DNA of 64,000 nt from Cryptomeria japonica (GCF_030272615.1 NC_081415.1:629399240-629463239); one strand, 5' to 3'; positions 23,855-35,557 are shown, numbered from the stretch's first letter. A program made the numbers and translations. Notes: generated by a model not told the origin, from the sequence alone.

Positions 23855-26800
23855 TGGTGTAGGAGCACCCATGGCGTAAGGAAAATATATGGTCAAATTC
23901 ATCATTTGAAATATAATTTATATTTTAAAGTCATTTATAATGTATTTGAATCCATTTGGAATGATTTGTAATACTTGGAAGCCTAAAAATGTAAGCAAGT
24001 CCTGATTATGTCCTAGTTGTCCATATAGGCCCTTATAGGTCAAGATGGTCAAAATTGTATAAAAGGCCATGAGAAGGCTATCAAGTATGTAAAAGGTATT
24101 AAATATATTATTTGGACATGTTTATGAGGTTTTTACAATTTGGAGAGTCATTAGGAAAAAGTGTCAAAGTTGCAAGAAAATTGCAAAAGTGCAACATTTG
24201 CAAAAATGTAAAAGTGCAAAAATTGCACATAAAGTGGTAAAATGGAAGATGAAGGGTCATAAAGGTAGTTGGATGGTTTATAACTACCAAAGAGTCTATA
24301 AATATGTTTTATTTGTCGAACCAAATCATTATTGGAAGAATACAAAAGAAAGGAGAACATTTTGGATACATTTTGGTGCATTCTACTATTGTTATTTTGG
24401 TTGGCTTTCCAGTTTTTGTGTTGGTTCCAGGCCTTGTACGACCATGTATGGCCTGGAAACCTTTATATATGTATAATGGATAGTTAGATATGTTAATTAC
24501 CTTTTTTTTCCTTTTTTTTTGGAGTTATTATGTTTAGAAATGAAGAAGATATGGAAGTTTTGGTGAAAGTTGTTAATTGCAGATTTGATACTTCCTGAGA
24601 ACAGTCACATTGTAGTGTATGGTATGAACTCATATGATATTATTAAGACCTCGAAATAGACTTATTGGAAAGATATGTGAATTATATTTCTTTTCCCTTT
24701 GGTTTGAGGCATTTTGGTTTTTATTTGTGGAAGTTATGAAGATTTTGGTGAAAACTAGTTTTAAATTGTCTTAAATGGAGTTGCTGGAAAGGGTTTGTAC
24801 TTATCTTGTGATTTCACCATTGGAAAAATTAATGACTTGAATATTATGAAAGTATACTTATAGGGATTTCATTTGAGTATGGTATTGTTTTATTTTGGTT
24901 AAGTATTTGTTGTGAAATATGATGCCCTAGCAGGGAGCAAGCATACATTTTCCAGATTTATGACAGTCAAAATTGGTCTCGGTGTAGAGATGATAACTTT
25001 TTATTGCACCGTTGGATCATCTTAAATTTTGGATATGGTTTTAGAAACCTAGTTTTCTACAGCCTCATCGAAGTGATCTTCCAAATATTCTTAGGTTTTA
25101 AAGTTATTAATAATTGAGTACGGGTATATCAAACTGTCATTAACTAGGACAGCATAATGCATTGTTTTGGTCTTGATTAATGTTCAAAGGGTTGTAAAAT
25201 GATATGATGGATTTGATATTGTATTGGTTGGTTGATATTAATATTTTTTTGGACTATAGAATAATTATTATGATCAGATTATGCCTCTAATACAAGTGAA
25301 GATGTTGTGTTGAGATTGAAACTCCATGTTGATTTGGGGTTCTTGAAGGGTTTTTCATGATGCTCTTAATCAAAGGGTTGTAAAATGATATGATGGATTT
25401 GATATTGCATTGGTTGGTTGATATTAATATTTTTGTGGACTGTAGAATAATTATTATGATCAGATTATGCCTCTAATACAAGTGAAGATTTTGTGTTGAG
25501 ATTCAAACTCCATGTTGATTTGGGGTTCTTGAAGGGTTTTTCATGATGCTCCTTAGAATAATGATTATGATCAGATTATGCCTCTAATACAAGTGAAGAT
25601 TTTGTGTTGAGATTCAAACTCCATGTTGATTTGGGGTTCTTGAAGGTTTTTTCATGATGCTCCTCAGGAGCATCATGAAAAACCCTTCAAGAACCCCAAA
25701 TCAACATGGAGTTTGAATCTCAACACAAAATCTTCACTTGTATTAGAGGCATAATCTGATCATAATCATTATTCTACAATAAAAAACAATATTAATATCA
25801 ACCAACCAATGCAATATCAAATCCATCATATCATTTTACAACCCTTTGAACATTAATCAAGACCAAAATAATGCATTATGTTGTCCCGGTTAATGACAGT
25901 TTGATATACCCGTACTCAGTTATTAATAAATTTAAAACCTAATCATATTTGGAAGATCGCTTTGGTGAGGCTATAGAAAACTAGGTTTCTAAAACCATAT
26001 CCAAAATTTAGGACGATCCAATTGTGCAATAAAAAGTTATCATCTCTGCATCGAGACCAATTTTGACTGTCATAAATCTGGAAAATGTATGCTTGCTCCC
26101 TGCTAGGGCATCATATTTCACAACAAATACTTAAACAAAATAAAACAATACCATACTCAAATGAAAGCCCTCTGAGTCTACTTTCATAATATTCAAGTCA
26201 TTAATTTTTCCAATGGTCAAATCACAAGATAAGTACAAACCCTCTCCAGCAACTCCATTTAAGACAGTTTAAAACCAATTTTCACCAAAATCTTCATAAC
26301 TTCCACAAATAAAAACCAAAATGCCTCAAACCAAAGGGAAAATAAATATTATTCACATATATTTCCAATAATTCTATTTATAGGTCTTAATAATATCATA
26401 TGAGTTCATACCATACACTGCAATGTGACTGTTCTCAGGAAGTATCAAATCTGCAATTAACAACTTTCACCAAAACTTCCATATCTTCTTCATTTTTAAA
26501 CATAATAACTCCAAACCAAAAGGAAAAGAAAGGTAATTAACATATCTAACTATCCATTATATATATATAAAGTTTTCCAGTCCATAGATTGTCATACAAG
26601 GCCTAGAACCAACACAAAAATTGGAAAGCCAACCAAAATAACAATAGTAGAATGCACCAAAATGTATCCAAAATATTCTCCTTTCTTCTCTATTCTTCCA
26701 ATAATGATTTGGTTCGACCAATAAAACATATTTATAGACTCTTTGGTAGTTAAAAACCATCCAACTACCTTTATGACCCTTCATCTTCCATTTTACCACT

Positions 26801-27178
26801 TTATGTGCAATTTTTGCACTTTTACATTTTTGCAAATGTTGCACTTTTGCAATTTTCTTGCAACTTTGACACTTTTTCCTAATGACTCTCCAAATTGTAA
26901 AAACCTCATAAACATGTCCAAATAATATATTTAATACCTTTTACATACTTGATAGCCTTCTCATGGCCTTTTATACAATTTTGACCATCTTTACCTATAA
27001 GGGCCTATATGGACAACTAGGACATAATCAGGACTTGCTTACATTTTTAGGCTTCCAAGTCTTACAAATCATTCCAAATGGATTCAAATACATTATAAAT
27101 GACCTTCAAATATAAATTATATTTAAAATGATTAATTTGACCATATATTTTCCTTATGCCATGGGTGCTCCTGCACCA
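23855..27178. mobile_element. Foldback (long palindromic) element in A
   Basis: The two arms, 23855-25664 and 25666-27178, are reverse complements over almost their whole length, from the tips TGGTGTAGGAGCACCC / TGGTGCAGGAGCACCC to a perfect centre (CATGATGCTCCT, one base, AGGAGCATCATG at 25653-25677). The target duplication 'ataga' (23850-23854, 27179-27183) is perfect. The 95-residue open frames at 24189-24476 (+) and 26557-26844 (-) are mirror images and probably not genes. No transposase seen. TG...CA tips with a 5-bp duplication are integrase-like, not typical of MULE (9 bp), hAT (8 bp) or CACTA (3 bp). Confidence 0.85.
25185..25662 (+). repeat. 2.6 tandem units in the left arm of the foldback
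   Basis: A unit of about 186 bp, running from 'caaagggttg' to 'catgatgctc', occurs at 25185-25365, 25371-25551 and, shortened, 25555-25662. The right arm has only one, which explains why the left arm is about 300 bp longer. Confidence 0.85.
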
Positions 27179-27801
27179 ATAGACCGTTGTACTCACTGCT
27201 TCTCTCCAATATACATGAGGTAGATTAGCTTCTGATAACATACTTCTAGCTACATCCAAGATAGTTCTACTTTTACTTCACAGAATGTATTAAATTCCTT
27301 AGATGTGAATTCACCTCCTTGATCTAATCTCAGACATTTGATTTTCTTGTCGATTTCATTTTCTACCATCGCCTTGAATAGTTTGAACTTCCCAAGTGCT
27401 TCTGATTTTTCTCTGAGAAAAGTAACCCAACACATTCTAGAATAGTCATAAATGATTAGCATGAAATATCTATCACCTTGTAAGCTTTTAGTTCTAGCTG
27501 GACCACATAAATCAGTATGAATTAAGTCAAGAGCATTATTGGATTTTTCTGGAATACTTTTAAAAGATTCTCTAACTTGTTTTCCAAATTGACATTCCTT
27601 ACATACCGGATTGTGAGGTTTAGCAATCTTAGGTAAATCTCTAACTGCTTTAGTAGTACTGATTTTCACAATGCAATCAAAATTTACATGACAGAGTCTC
27701 TTATGCCATAGCCAACTTTCATCAATATGTGAAATCAAGCATGTCTTTTCATTGTTATTCAAATGAAAGATATTACCTCTAGTTTGATTACCGGTTGCAA
27801 T
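27179..27801 (-). pseudogene. Copia integrase N-terminal and core part of element A
   Basis: Open segment 27250-27762 (170 residues): zinc region 'WLWHKRLCHVNFDCI ... CKECQFGKQ' (HHCC), then the catalytic core 'DLIHTDLCGPARTKSLQGDR' (first D), 'YDYSRMCWVTFLREKSEA' and 'LRLDQGGEFTSKEFNTFCE' (second D). After 'FCE' the expected stretch with the catalytic E (as in B, QNG.VERNN) is missing. The text jumps to 'ARSMLSEANLPHVYWREAVS', so a deletion removed the E residue. The foldback then interrupts it. Confidence 0.85.
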
Positions 27802-29193
27802 TTACAAACCAATTCTGTTCATAATTTTGCATTTTCCATTCTTGAATTTTAACTGAAATCTTTTTTCAACTAATTGACCAACACTAAAAATATTATGCTT
27901 TAAACCTTCTACATAGTAAACATTGTCGATATTATGCTTACCATCAAGAGATATAGTACCTTTTCCTTTGATCAAACAAGCTTTATCATCTCCAAATCTT
28001 ACTAGACCTCCATTATATTCTTGAAAAGTCAAGAATTTACTTTTATCACCAGTCATATGATGTGAACATCCTGAATCAATGATCCATTCATCCTTAACTT
28101 CAACTTTAGCTGTCAGGGCCTGCTCTACCGATTGAATAGTAGGTGTCGGTTGATCTTCTGTTATAGAAACAAAGACCAATCCATTGTCTGCTGGATCCTC
28201 ATCAGAATCATCAATGACTCCTTCATCAGCAAGATAACAAGACTTGTCCTTATTCTTCTTAAATCTGTATCTCTGATATTCAGGGTTAGGTTTGTATGTT
28301 CTTTTGGCTTCTTCTCTCAATCTTGCATGTCTATCAAGGCATCTTGAAGCCATATGACAAATCTTATTATAGTTAAAACATTTAAAGGGTGCTTTACCTT
28401 CATACTTACTTCCAACTGGACCTTTAGGCATTTTTCTTGCAAATAGTGCTTCAAGTTCTTCATTTTCTCTCCTGCTTTCTTCAAGTTCTCTTGCATAAAA
28501 GGCTTTCCAATCAGACTTGTCAAATGATGGTGCAGATGATGTTGATGCCTTAAAAGCTAAATATGTCTTTATAGTAGCAACAAGACCAAATTCCTCAATT
28601 TCAAAAGCTGAAAGTTTTCCAATCAGTGTATCTCTAGTTACTAATGTATTGGGCATTGTTCTTAACTCATTTATAGCAGCAACTTTCATTTTGTATGCTG
28701 GTGGCAATCCTCTTAAAAGTTTTGAAACAATTTCATCTTCACTTAAGGTTCCTCCACAACATTTAATACCCAAAACAATTTCATTTACTCTTTCCATAAA
28801 AGCAAAAATCCTTTCATCTTCATCCATTTTCAGATTTTCATACCTGACCCGAAAGCTTTCAAGTTTTGCAATTTTGACTATGGAATCTCCTTCATTCAAT
28901 GTTTCCAGATGTTCCCAAATAACTTTAGCAGTAGATCTATCTAATAAACCCATGATTTGGTGATCTGATAATGCGCTCAAAAGTGCTTCTCTTGCTTTGC
29001 AATCATTTTCTTCATCTTTTCCTAAGGTAGGTGGATTAGGCTGACCGAGAGTAGGATCAGTGTAGCCATTCTTTGTCACTTCCCAAATGTCCTTTCCAAT
29101 GCAATTCATATGTGTATCCATCTTGATCTTCCATAGGCCATAGTTGGTTCCATCAAGTTTAGGACTGTCCTTCCTGAAATAGTTAGAAGACAT
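27802..29193 (-). pseudogene. Copia gag and protease of element A (463 residues open)
   Basis: Starts 'MSSNYFRKDSPKLDGTNYG', 'LWKIKMDTHMNCIGKDIWEV', the conserved gag N-terminus (UBN2 type), with 'IWEHLETLNEGDS' and 'KLLRGLPPAYKMKVAAINEL' further on. The zinc knuckle (around residue 273) reads 'CFNYNKICHMASRC': the second Cys is Tyr and the G before H is Cys, so zinc binding is doubtful. The protease active site is 'WIIDSGCSHHMTGDKSKF' at about residue 375. The frame stops at 27802-27804 (TAA) but continues in frame into the integrase. Relative of the gag start at 63248 (element G). Confidence 0.9.
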
Positions 29194-29236
29194 TGGATCT
29201 CCTCAAGCTGTTAAACTTTTGCAAAAAGAGGACTAG

Positions 29237-29248
29237 GCTCTGATACCA
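29237..29248 (-). other. Primer binding site of element A (initiator Met tRNA)
   Basis: 'gctctgatacca' (TGGTATCAGAGC on minus), two bases from the right LTR. Confidence 0.92.
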
Positions 29249-29250
29249 AT

Positions 29251-29686
29251 TGTTAGGGCCCAGAGACAACTGAGAGGGGGGGTGAATCAGTTGTCTAATA
29301 AATTCAAACCAAAAACAGCTTAACCAAACTTAATGCTTAATATCGGTAAACCAAACTTTAATGTCGATAGACAGTTTATCAGTTAGTTGTAGTATCGGTA
29401 AAGATTAATGCATGAAATAGAAAGACAATAACATCCACAACACATAACACCAATATTTGTACGTGGAAACCCTATAAGGGGAAAAACCACAATGGGAAAC
29501 CTTACCCACAATTAGATGCTACTACTGCAAATAGTATGTGTATACAATAGGGGGTCTGCACATGCAGAAAGGCCAAGCACCTAGAGCTCACTGCTCAAAC
29601 ACAATGGGAGTCACACTGACTATAATTGGATGGTTAAATCCAAAAATGATGTACTACTCAAAATAGCATCTTCATATGTTGGATTC
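29251..29686 (-). repeat. 5' LTR of element A, left part (continues at 58026-58637)
   Basis: Starts 'tgttagggcccagaga' beside the PBS, with the perfect hairpin AGACAACTGA/TCAGTTGTCT at 29264-29296. It is interrupted by B after 'gattc' (29682-29686). The rest follows at 58026, ending 'ataccaaca' at 58637. Joined length is about 1048 bp against 1051 bp for the partner. Confidence 0.9.
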
Positions 29687-31162
29687 TGATAACTCAATGA
29701 TGAACAATAAGTACCAAACCAGTACTGAGAGGGGGGTGAATCAGTGCAATCACAAAAACTTTTCCCAAACCGGTTTGACTACAAACATTGCAAATGTCTG
29801 ACAAACAGTAACACTAGTCTAAAACAGAGTGCAATTGGTAAAGCGAAGAATGACTATGATAAGCATTAACTGATTAATCACTTAGCTTTCCACTCAACTT
29901 AATACTACACTTCCATTTCACCCTTATGCATGAATCGGTAATCTATCATCAGAAATATAATAACAGCTAGCTCAGCATGATTTACCTTCAGACACAAATC
30001 ACTTAAATCATCACATAAAAAATACTACACATGACACATAGATTTTTCACATGGAAACCCAACTAGGAAAAACCACGGTGGGGATGAATACCCACAAGCT
30101 ACTTTTGAACTCTTTAGAAGTCCGCTCTGTTAGGAGCCTAGTCCGGTTAAAGACTGTTACAATAGGTTCTGCTAGGAACTAATCCTATTAGAGATCACCC
30201 AGTTAAGGGATGGCTAAATAACCGGTTAAGGGTTAAACCCTGTTAGAGGTTACCTTGTTAGAGGATTTCAAGAACTCAATGAGTTTGAGTCACCCTGTTA
30301 AAAGATTTACAACAAGCTAGTTAAAGCTACCTAGTTAAGGGATTTTCCAACTATTGAAGTGATTAAAGATCAACAAGTATTACAATGATCTGATAATAGC
30401 ACTCAATGCCTAATGCAGATCCGCTTAAGTTCCTTCCTTCTGCACACACAGTATGCAAGAATCAATCCTCTTATCTCATCTAGTGTGGAAAGAATCATGT
30501 ATCTCTGCACTTCGATACACACATACCACTTGCCAACAACCTAAACATGAAACACAACATTGACTTTATAGAAAATAGATAGGTCGGTAGCATAAACCCT
30601 AAACATTTAGGTTTACCAATACATTCGGTTCAATCCTGACTGTTAATCACATTTCATTGAATACAACGGTCTTGAACATATCTCAAGATGTTCTCCATCG
30701 TTCATTCTTTTCCGCTTCAGGAAGCTGATAACCCATCACGCGCTCTCCACCGTTTACTGAGACTTCGCACATTCTCGAGGTGAATAGGATCAATCTCCTT
30801 CATGCAAGATCCTTCACACGCTCAAGCCGACGTGGCAACATGATCTAATGTTTATTACAATGCTAACTCATCACACAACCTTTGAACACTTCAACTAGAA
30901 ACCCTAAAGTTGAGACTACCAACCGGTAGTCATGCAAAACCTTCATATACCGGTTCTCATACCAACATACCGGTTTACCTCAAACAAACATACCACTTCA
31001 CCTTTTCACATATACCGGTTCACAATGTTATACCGGTTCTCACATATACCGGTTCTCTTTGCCTGTTGCAAACTTCAATATACCGGTTCACTCTTCAGCA
31101 TATTGACATCAATGACAACATACAATATCATCATGTCAACATATTCTGCACAAATGCCAACA
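29687..31162 (-). repeat. 3' LTR of element B
   Basis: 1476 bp, 'tgataactcaatga' to '...aatgccaaca', followed by 'atctcccccttt' (polypurine complement). Six copies of an ATACCGGTT motif lie at 30950-31090, in what is the U3 start on the sense (minus) strand. The hairpin GTACTGA/TCAGTGC is at 29722-29747. Confidence 0.93.
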
Positions 31163-31397
31163 ATCTCCCCCTTTGGCATTGATAGCAATATACAAAGATG
31201 TTACCTAGCATCACATCTTCTGCTAGAGATATCTTCTCCGCTTCACATCTTCTCCCCCTTTGACAACAATGCCAAAGTGGAGGCACAAGTTTTCATATTC
31301 CACTATGTTGCTCCCCCTGAGGAGCAGCATCCTTCAACACATCAATCCTGAAAAATATTGGACACTGCAATACTTGACCGATGTGGAGCACATACTT

Positions 31398-31961
31398 TCA
31401 GTTCACCTCTTGAAGGGGCAGCACCCCTAATTCACCTCTCAAATAGGTAAATATAGCCTTTGGTAGAGGCTTGGTGAATATGTCTGCTAACGGCTCCTTG
31501 CTGGAAACATGTTCCAACACAACCTTCTTGTTCTGAACCTTCTCCCTAAAGAAATGATACTTGAGCTCAAAGTCCTTGGTTCTAGCATGCAAAACCAGAT
31601 TCTTGGAAATATTAATTGCACTTGTATTGTCACAAAATATGCTTACCAGTTCAGATACAGGAACTTTGAAGCCATTTAATACATGCTTCATCCAAATAGT
31701 TTGGGTGCAGTTCATAAAAGCTGCAACATACTTTGCTTCTGCTGTAGACTGAGAGATACAACTCTTCTTTTTACTCATCCATAAGACCAGTCTACCACCA
31801 AGGAAGAATGCACCATCGGTTGTGCTCTTCCAGTCATCTACATTACCAGCCCAATCAACATCTGTGAACACTTTCAGGTTGAAATCATTATTGAATGGAT
31901 ACCATAACCCATAGTCAACTGTTCCCTTCAGATATCTAAGTTTCCACTTGACTGCTACCAA
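31398..31961 (-). pseudogene. Copia RNase H of element B
   Basis: 187 residues: 'KWKLRYLKGTVDYGLWY', 'LKVFTDVDWAGNVDDWKSTT' (first catalytic D), 'SISQSTAEAKYVAA'-type block read here as 'SQSTAEAKYVAAFMN' (E), 'IFCDNTSAINISKNLVLHAR' (D), 'TKDFELKYHFFREKV', and the copia end 'LADIFTKPLPKAIF'. The domain looks nearly intact, but it is cut off from RT by stops at about 31985-32240. Confidence 0.88.
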
Positions 31962-31985
31962 GTGGGATTCTCTTGGGCTTTGCTA

Positions 31986-32882
31986 AAACCGAGCAGTAAT
32001 ACCCACTACATGTGCAATGTCTGGTCTACTATGCACTACATAATGCAACTTACCAATCATTGATCAGTAATCCTTCTCATTTACCAATGTCGAGTCATCC
32101 TCTTTTGATAATTTACAACCGGTCACCATTGGTGTACAAACCGGTTTACTGTCTTCCATGTCAAAGGTCTTCAACACCTCTTTGACATACTTGGACTGAG
32201 TAATAAAGATTTTATCTTTCATTTATTGAATCTACAGTCTAATGAAGAACTTAATCTCCCCTATGAGTGACATTTCAAACTCCATTTTCATCTCATCAGC
32301 AAATTCATGACTCATCTTGTCATCACCTCCAAACATGATGTCATCAACAAATACTTCACAGATCAGAATCTAATCTCCTTCTGATTTCAAGTAGATATTG
32401 CTATCTTCACTTGTTCTTTCAAATCCAATCTTCACAAGATGGGAGTGCAAGCATTCATACCATGCTCTAGGTGCCTGCTTTAGTCCATACAAGGCTTTAT
32501 ATAGCCTACACACCATGTCACTATCTTCTAATAGGGCAAACCCATCTGGTTGTTCTATGTACACCTCCTCTTCAAGTATTCCATTTAGGAATGCAGATTT
32601 TACATCCATTTGATATACCTTGAATCCTTTAAAAGTTGTATATGCAAGAAGCATACGCACTCCTTCCAATCTTGCTACTGGAGCAAAGGTTTCTCCATAG
32701 TCTTCTCCTTCTTCTTGGGCGTATCCTTTACACACTAGTCTGGCTTTGTTCCTTACCACTGTGCCATCCTCATTTAGCTTGTTTCTAAAAACCCATTTGG
32801 TTCCAATGACATTTTTATGCTCTGGTCTGGGTACTAAAGACCATGTACCATTCTTCTCTATTTGATCAAGTTCCTCCTCCAT
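31986..32882 (-). pseudogene. Copia reverse transcriptase of element B
   Basis: The open part (32370-32882, 170 residues) reads '[18 protein letters not shown]', '[14 protein letters not shown]', '[20 protein letters not shown]', '[14 protein letters not shown]', '[20 protein letters not shown]' and '[19 protein letters not shown]'. A stop then precedes the catalytic 'VFVDDIMFGGDD' block, which is readable in the same frame at about 32340. Several single stops follow down to 31990. Confidence 0.88.
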
Positions 32883-32891
32883 TTCCCTAAT

Positions 32892-33597
32892 CTAGTCTTC
32901 ATCTTTATGTGCCTCTTTGAATGATTTAGGCTCAAATTCAGAGATCATACATGAGCTTTCTTTGACCTTTCTTCTTGTAAGAATTCCTACATCTTTGTCT
33001 CCTACGACCTGCTTTGGATCATGATTGAGTTTGACATACTTAGGTATGTTCTTAACAGATTCTTCTTGCTTTTCTTCTTCATCCTCATCTTCATCAGCAT
33101 CAGCATCCACCGATGTAGGAACACAATTACTGGTACTGGGCTAATTTGCAACCGGTTCCTAGAAGGTTACTATCGGTTCATCTCCTACTTGCTCACTATC
33201 GGTTTCCTCAGGTTTCCCATAGTTTTCATCAACCCTAACATTGATGCTTTCAACAATTCTCTGAGTCCTATTGTTGAAACATTTGAGAGCTTTACTCTTG
33301 GTGGAATATCCTAGGAATATTCCTTCATCATTTTGCATCGAACTTGCTATGATGTTCACTCCTCTTGATATAAAATTTGCTACCAAACATTCTAAAGTAG
33401 CTTACCATTGGTGTCTTACCGGTCTAGTACTCATAAGGAGTCTTATTCTTTCCCTTTTTGATGAGTACCCGGTTCATTGTGTAGACTGCAGTGCTCACCG
33501 CTTCTCTCCAAAAGGTGTGAGCAACTTTTCCTTGAATCAACATAGTTCTAGCTACTTCAACCATAGTCCGGTTGTTTCTCTCTACTAAGCCATTCTA
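32892..33597 (-). pseudogene. Copia integrase C-terminus and acidic linker of element B
   Basis: After two adjacent stops (TAA at 33598-33600, TAG at 33595-33597) the frame resumes with the catalytic-E block ('NGLVERNNRT') and 'REAVSTAVYTMNRVLI'. Open pieces follow: 33159-33386 ('GIFLGYSTKSKALKCFNNRT', 'RIVESINVRVDE') and 32892-33110, which begins with a run of D and E residues ('DADADEDEDEEEKQEE') before 'GILTRRKVK'. Confidence 0.8.
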
Positions 33598-34500
33598 TTA
33601 TGGAGTCTGGGGGGTAGATAGTTGCCTCTTGATGCCATTCTCTTCACAATATTTGTTGAATTCACCGGAAGTGAATTCCCCTCCTTGATCAATTCTAAGG
33701 CATTTGATTCTTCTACCACTTTCCTTTTCTACCAATGCTATGAAAACTTTAAACTTTCCAAAGGCTTCAGAGTTGTCCTTCAAGAATGTGACCCACATCA
33801 TTCTTGAGCAATCATCTATAAGAATCATAAAATACCTATCTCCCTGCACGCTCCTAGTTTTCATAGGACCATACAAATCAGTATGCACAAGGTCAAGTAA
33901 GTTGTTAGCTGTGAAAGATTTACCTTTGAAGGTTGAGGAAGACATTTTCCCCAGTTGACATTCTCTACACAAAGGATTTTCTGGTTTGCTCAGCATCGGC
34001 AGTCCTCTAAGTGTCTTGATCTTACTGGCCTTCACAATGTTATCAATGTTTACATGGCAGAGTCTCCTATGCCATATCCAGCTATCATCAAACTTAACCA
34101 TAAGACATGTACTTATATTTGCATTTATCTTAAATAAGTTACCTTTGGTCTGCATACCAGTGGCCATCAAATCACCATTCTTTCCTTTGATTTTGCACAC
34201 TCCATTTTTGAATTCCAGAGTGAGTCCACTATCATTCAGCTGGGCAACACTCAATAGATTGTGTCTGAGACCTTCCACCCAATACACACTGTTGGTACTT
34301 CTCTTTCCATTCAGAGAGATGGACCCTCCTCCTCTGACCATACATGGTGCATCATTACTAAAGCAAACCACACCACCATCATATTCTTCTAAGGATAGAA
34401 ACTTGCTTCGGTCACTAGTCATATGATGAGAACAACCACTGTCAATAATCCACTCATTGGAATTATCAAAGTGGGAGACAAGAGCCTTCTTGTCTGACAC
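33598..34500 (-). pseudogene. Copia protease and integrase core of element B
   Basis: 300 open residues. The protease active site is 'WIIDSGCSHHMTSDRSKF' near residue 18, followed by 'VYWVEGLRHNLLSVAQL'. The integrase zinc domain 'WIWHRRLCHVNIDNIV ... CRECQLGK' is at about residues 145-190. The core D residues are in 'DLVHTDLYGP' and 'LRIDQGGEFTSGEFN'. The frame ends at 'STPQTP' followed by TAA and TAG, exactly where the family has two Gln codons, so the catalytic E lies beyond the stops. Confidence 0.9.
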
Positions 34501-34577
34501 ATCTTCCTTTACTGCAACAAATACAATATCTGCATTCTCTTCATCTTCTGATTCCTCATCTATGACACCTTCATCAA

Positions 34578-35486
34578 CTACAACAAAATAGTTTCTCTGG
34601 TTTCCTCCTTTGAATTTCTTGAACCTCTTCGGTTTGTCCTTGTTGTCACCATTAGGATAGTTATAGCAATATGTCCTATCCGGTTACAAGAAAAACATTT
34701 CAAAAGGAGCTTACCTCTGTATTTACCGGTTCCTTTAGGAAGTTTCCTAGCAAAAAGAGCTTCAAATTCCATCAGGATCTCCTCATCATCCATTTCTTTG
34801 CTCTGTCTTGGTTCACCACTAGTGCTTGCTTCTTTTCCCTTTTTGGATGGTACAACAGAAGCTCTAAAAGTTGATTCAGTCTTTTGAACACTACCATCAA
34901 AGCTATTTAGCTCATAGGCTGTCAACTTTGCAATGACGGAGTCTAGGGATACCTTAGTCTTGTCTATTGATCTCAACTCCTGAATAGCAGTAACCCTTAT
35001 TGCATAGACGGGAATAAGGGATCTCAGAACTTTGCTTACCACAGTGGAATCTTCCATTTTACCACTTGCACTCTTGATATCTCCAACAACAGTTTTGATT
35101 CTTATTCCGCACTGTTTAATGGTCTCACCTTCAACCATCTGCATGTCTTCAAACTTCCCTCTAAGGCTTTCTTCCTTAGCTTGTTTTGCATGCTCATCAC
35201 CGCCATAGATATTCTCAAGAGTGTCCCATACTTCTTTGGGATTATCTTTATCCTGGACATCAATAAACTCAATGTCAGATAAGCTACTGATTAGGGATTC
35301 CATGACTTGCCCATTCTCCTGAATTTCTCTCTTTTGATCATCGGTGAGAGTACCAGTAGGAATAATAAAAGCATTATCAACATAGCTCCAGTGTTGAGCA
35401 CCCATGCTTCTGATGTAAATCTTCATTTTGTCCTTCCATATTTTGAAGTTATCTCTATTGAACTTTGGACCTTCCCTCTTCATCAT
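34578..35486 (-). pseudogene. Copia gag of element B (302 residues open)
   Basis: Reads 'EGPKFNRDNFKIWKDKMKIY', 'SLISSLSDIEF', 'KEVWDTLENIYGGDEHAKQA' and 'KVLRSLIPVYAIRVTAIQEL', the UBN2-type copia gag pattern. The zinc knuckle starts 'CFSCNRIGHIA' but the frame then shifts. The remaining knuckle and the link to protease ('NYPNGDNKD', 'DEGVIDEE') are in another frame, so a small deletion inside the knuckle separates gag from pol. Gag would form the particle shell in the cytoplasm. Confidence 0.88.
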
Positions 35487-35543
35487 TACAATAGGATCTT
35501 TCCCTCAAGCGGTTAAGCTTACAACACAGAGGACCTGGAGGAT

Positions 35544-35555
35544 GCTCTGATACCA
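35544..35555 (-). other. Primer binding site of element B (initiator Met tRNA)
   Basis: 'gctctgatacca' on plus; TGGTATCAGAGC on minus, two bases from the LTR. Confidence 0.92.
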
Positions 35556-35557
35556 AT

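Noticed and set aside
24189-24476. 95-residue frame in the foldback, repeated on the other strand at 26557-26844
   Set aside because: The two are the same sequence in inverted arms. Composition is low-complexity and no motif is present.
23855-27178. MULE or hAT DNA transposon
   Set aside because: Long inverted arms suggested a MULE, but the only convincing target duplication is 5 bp, and no transposase is present.
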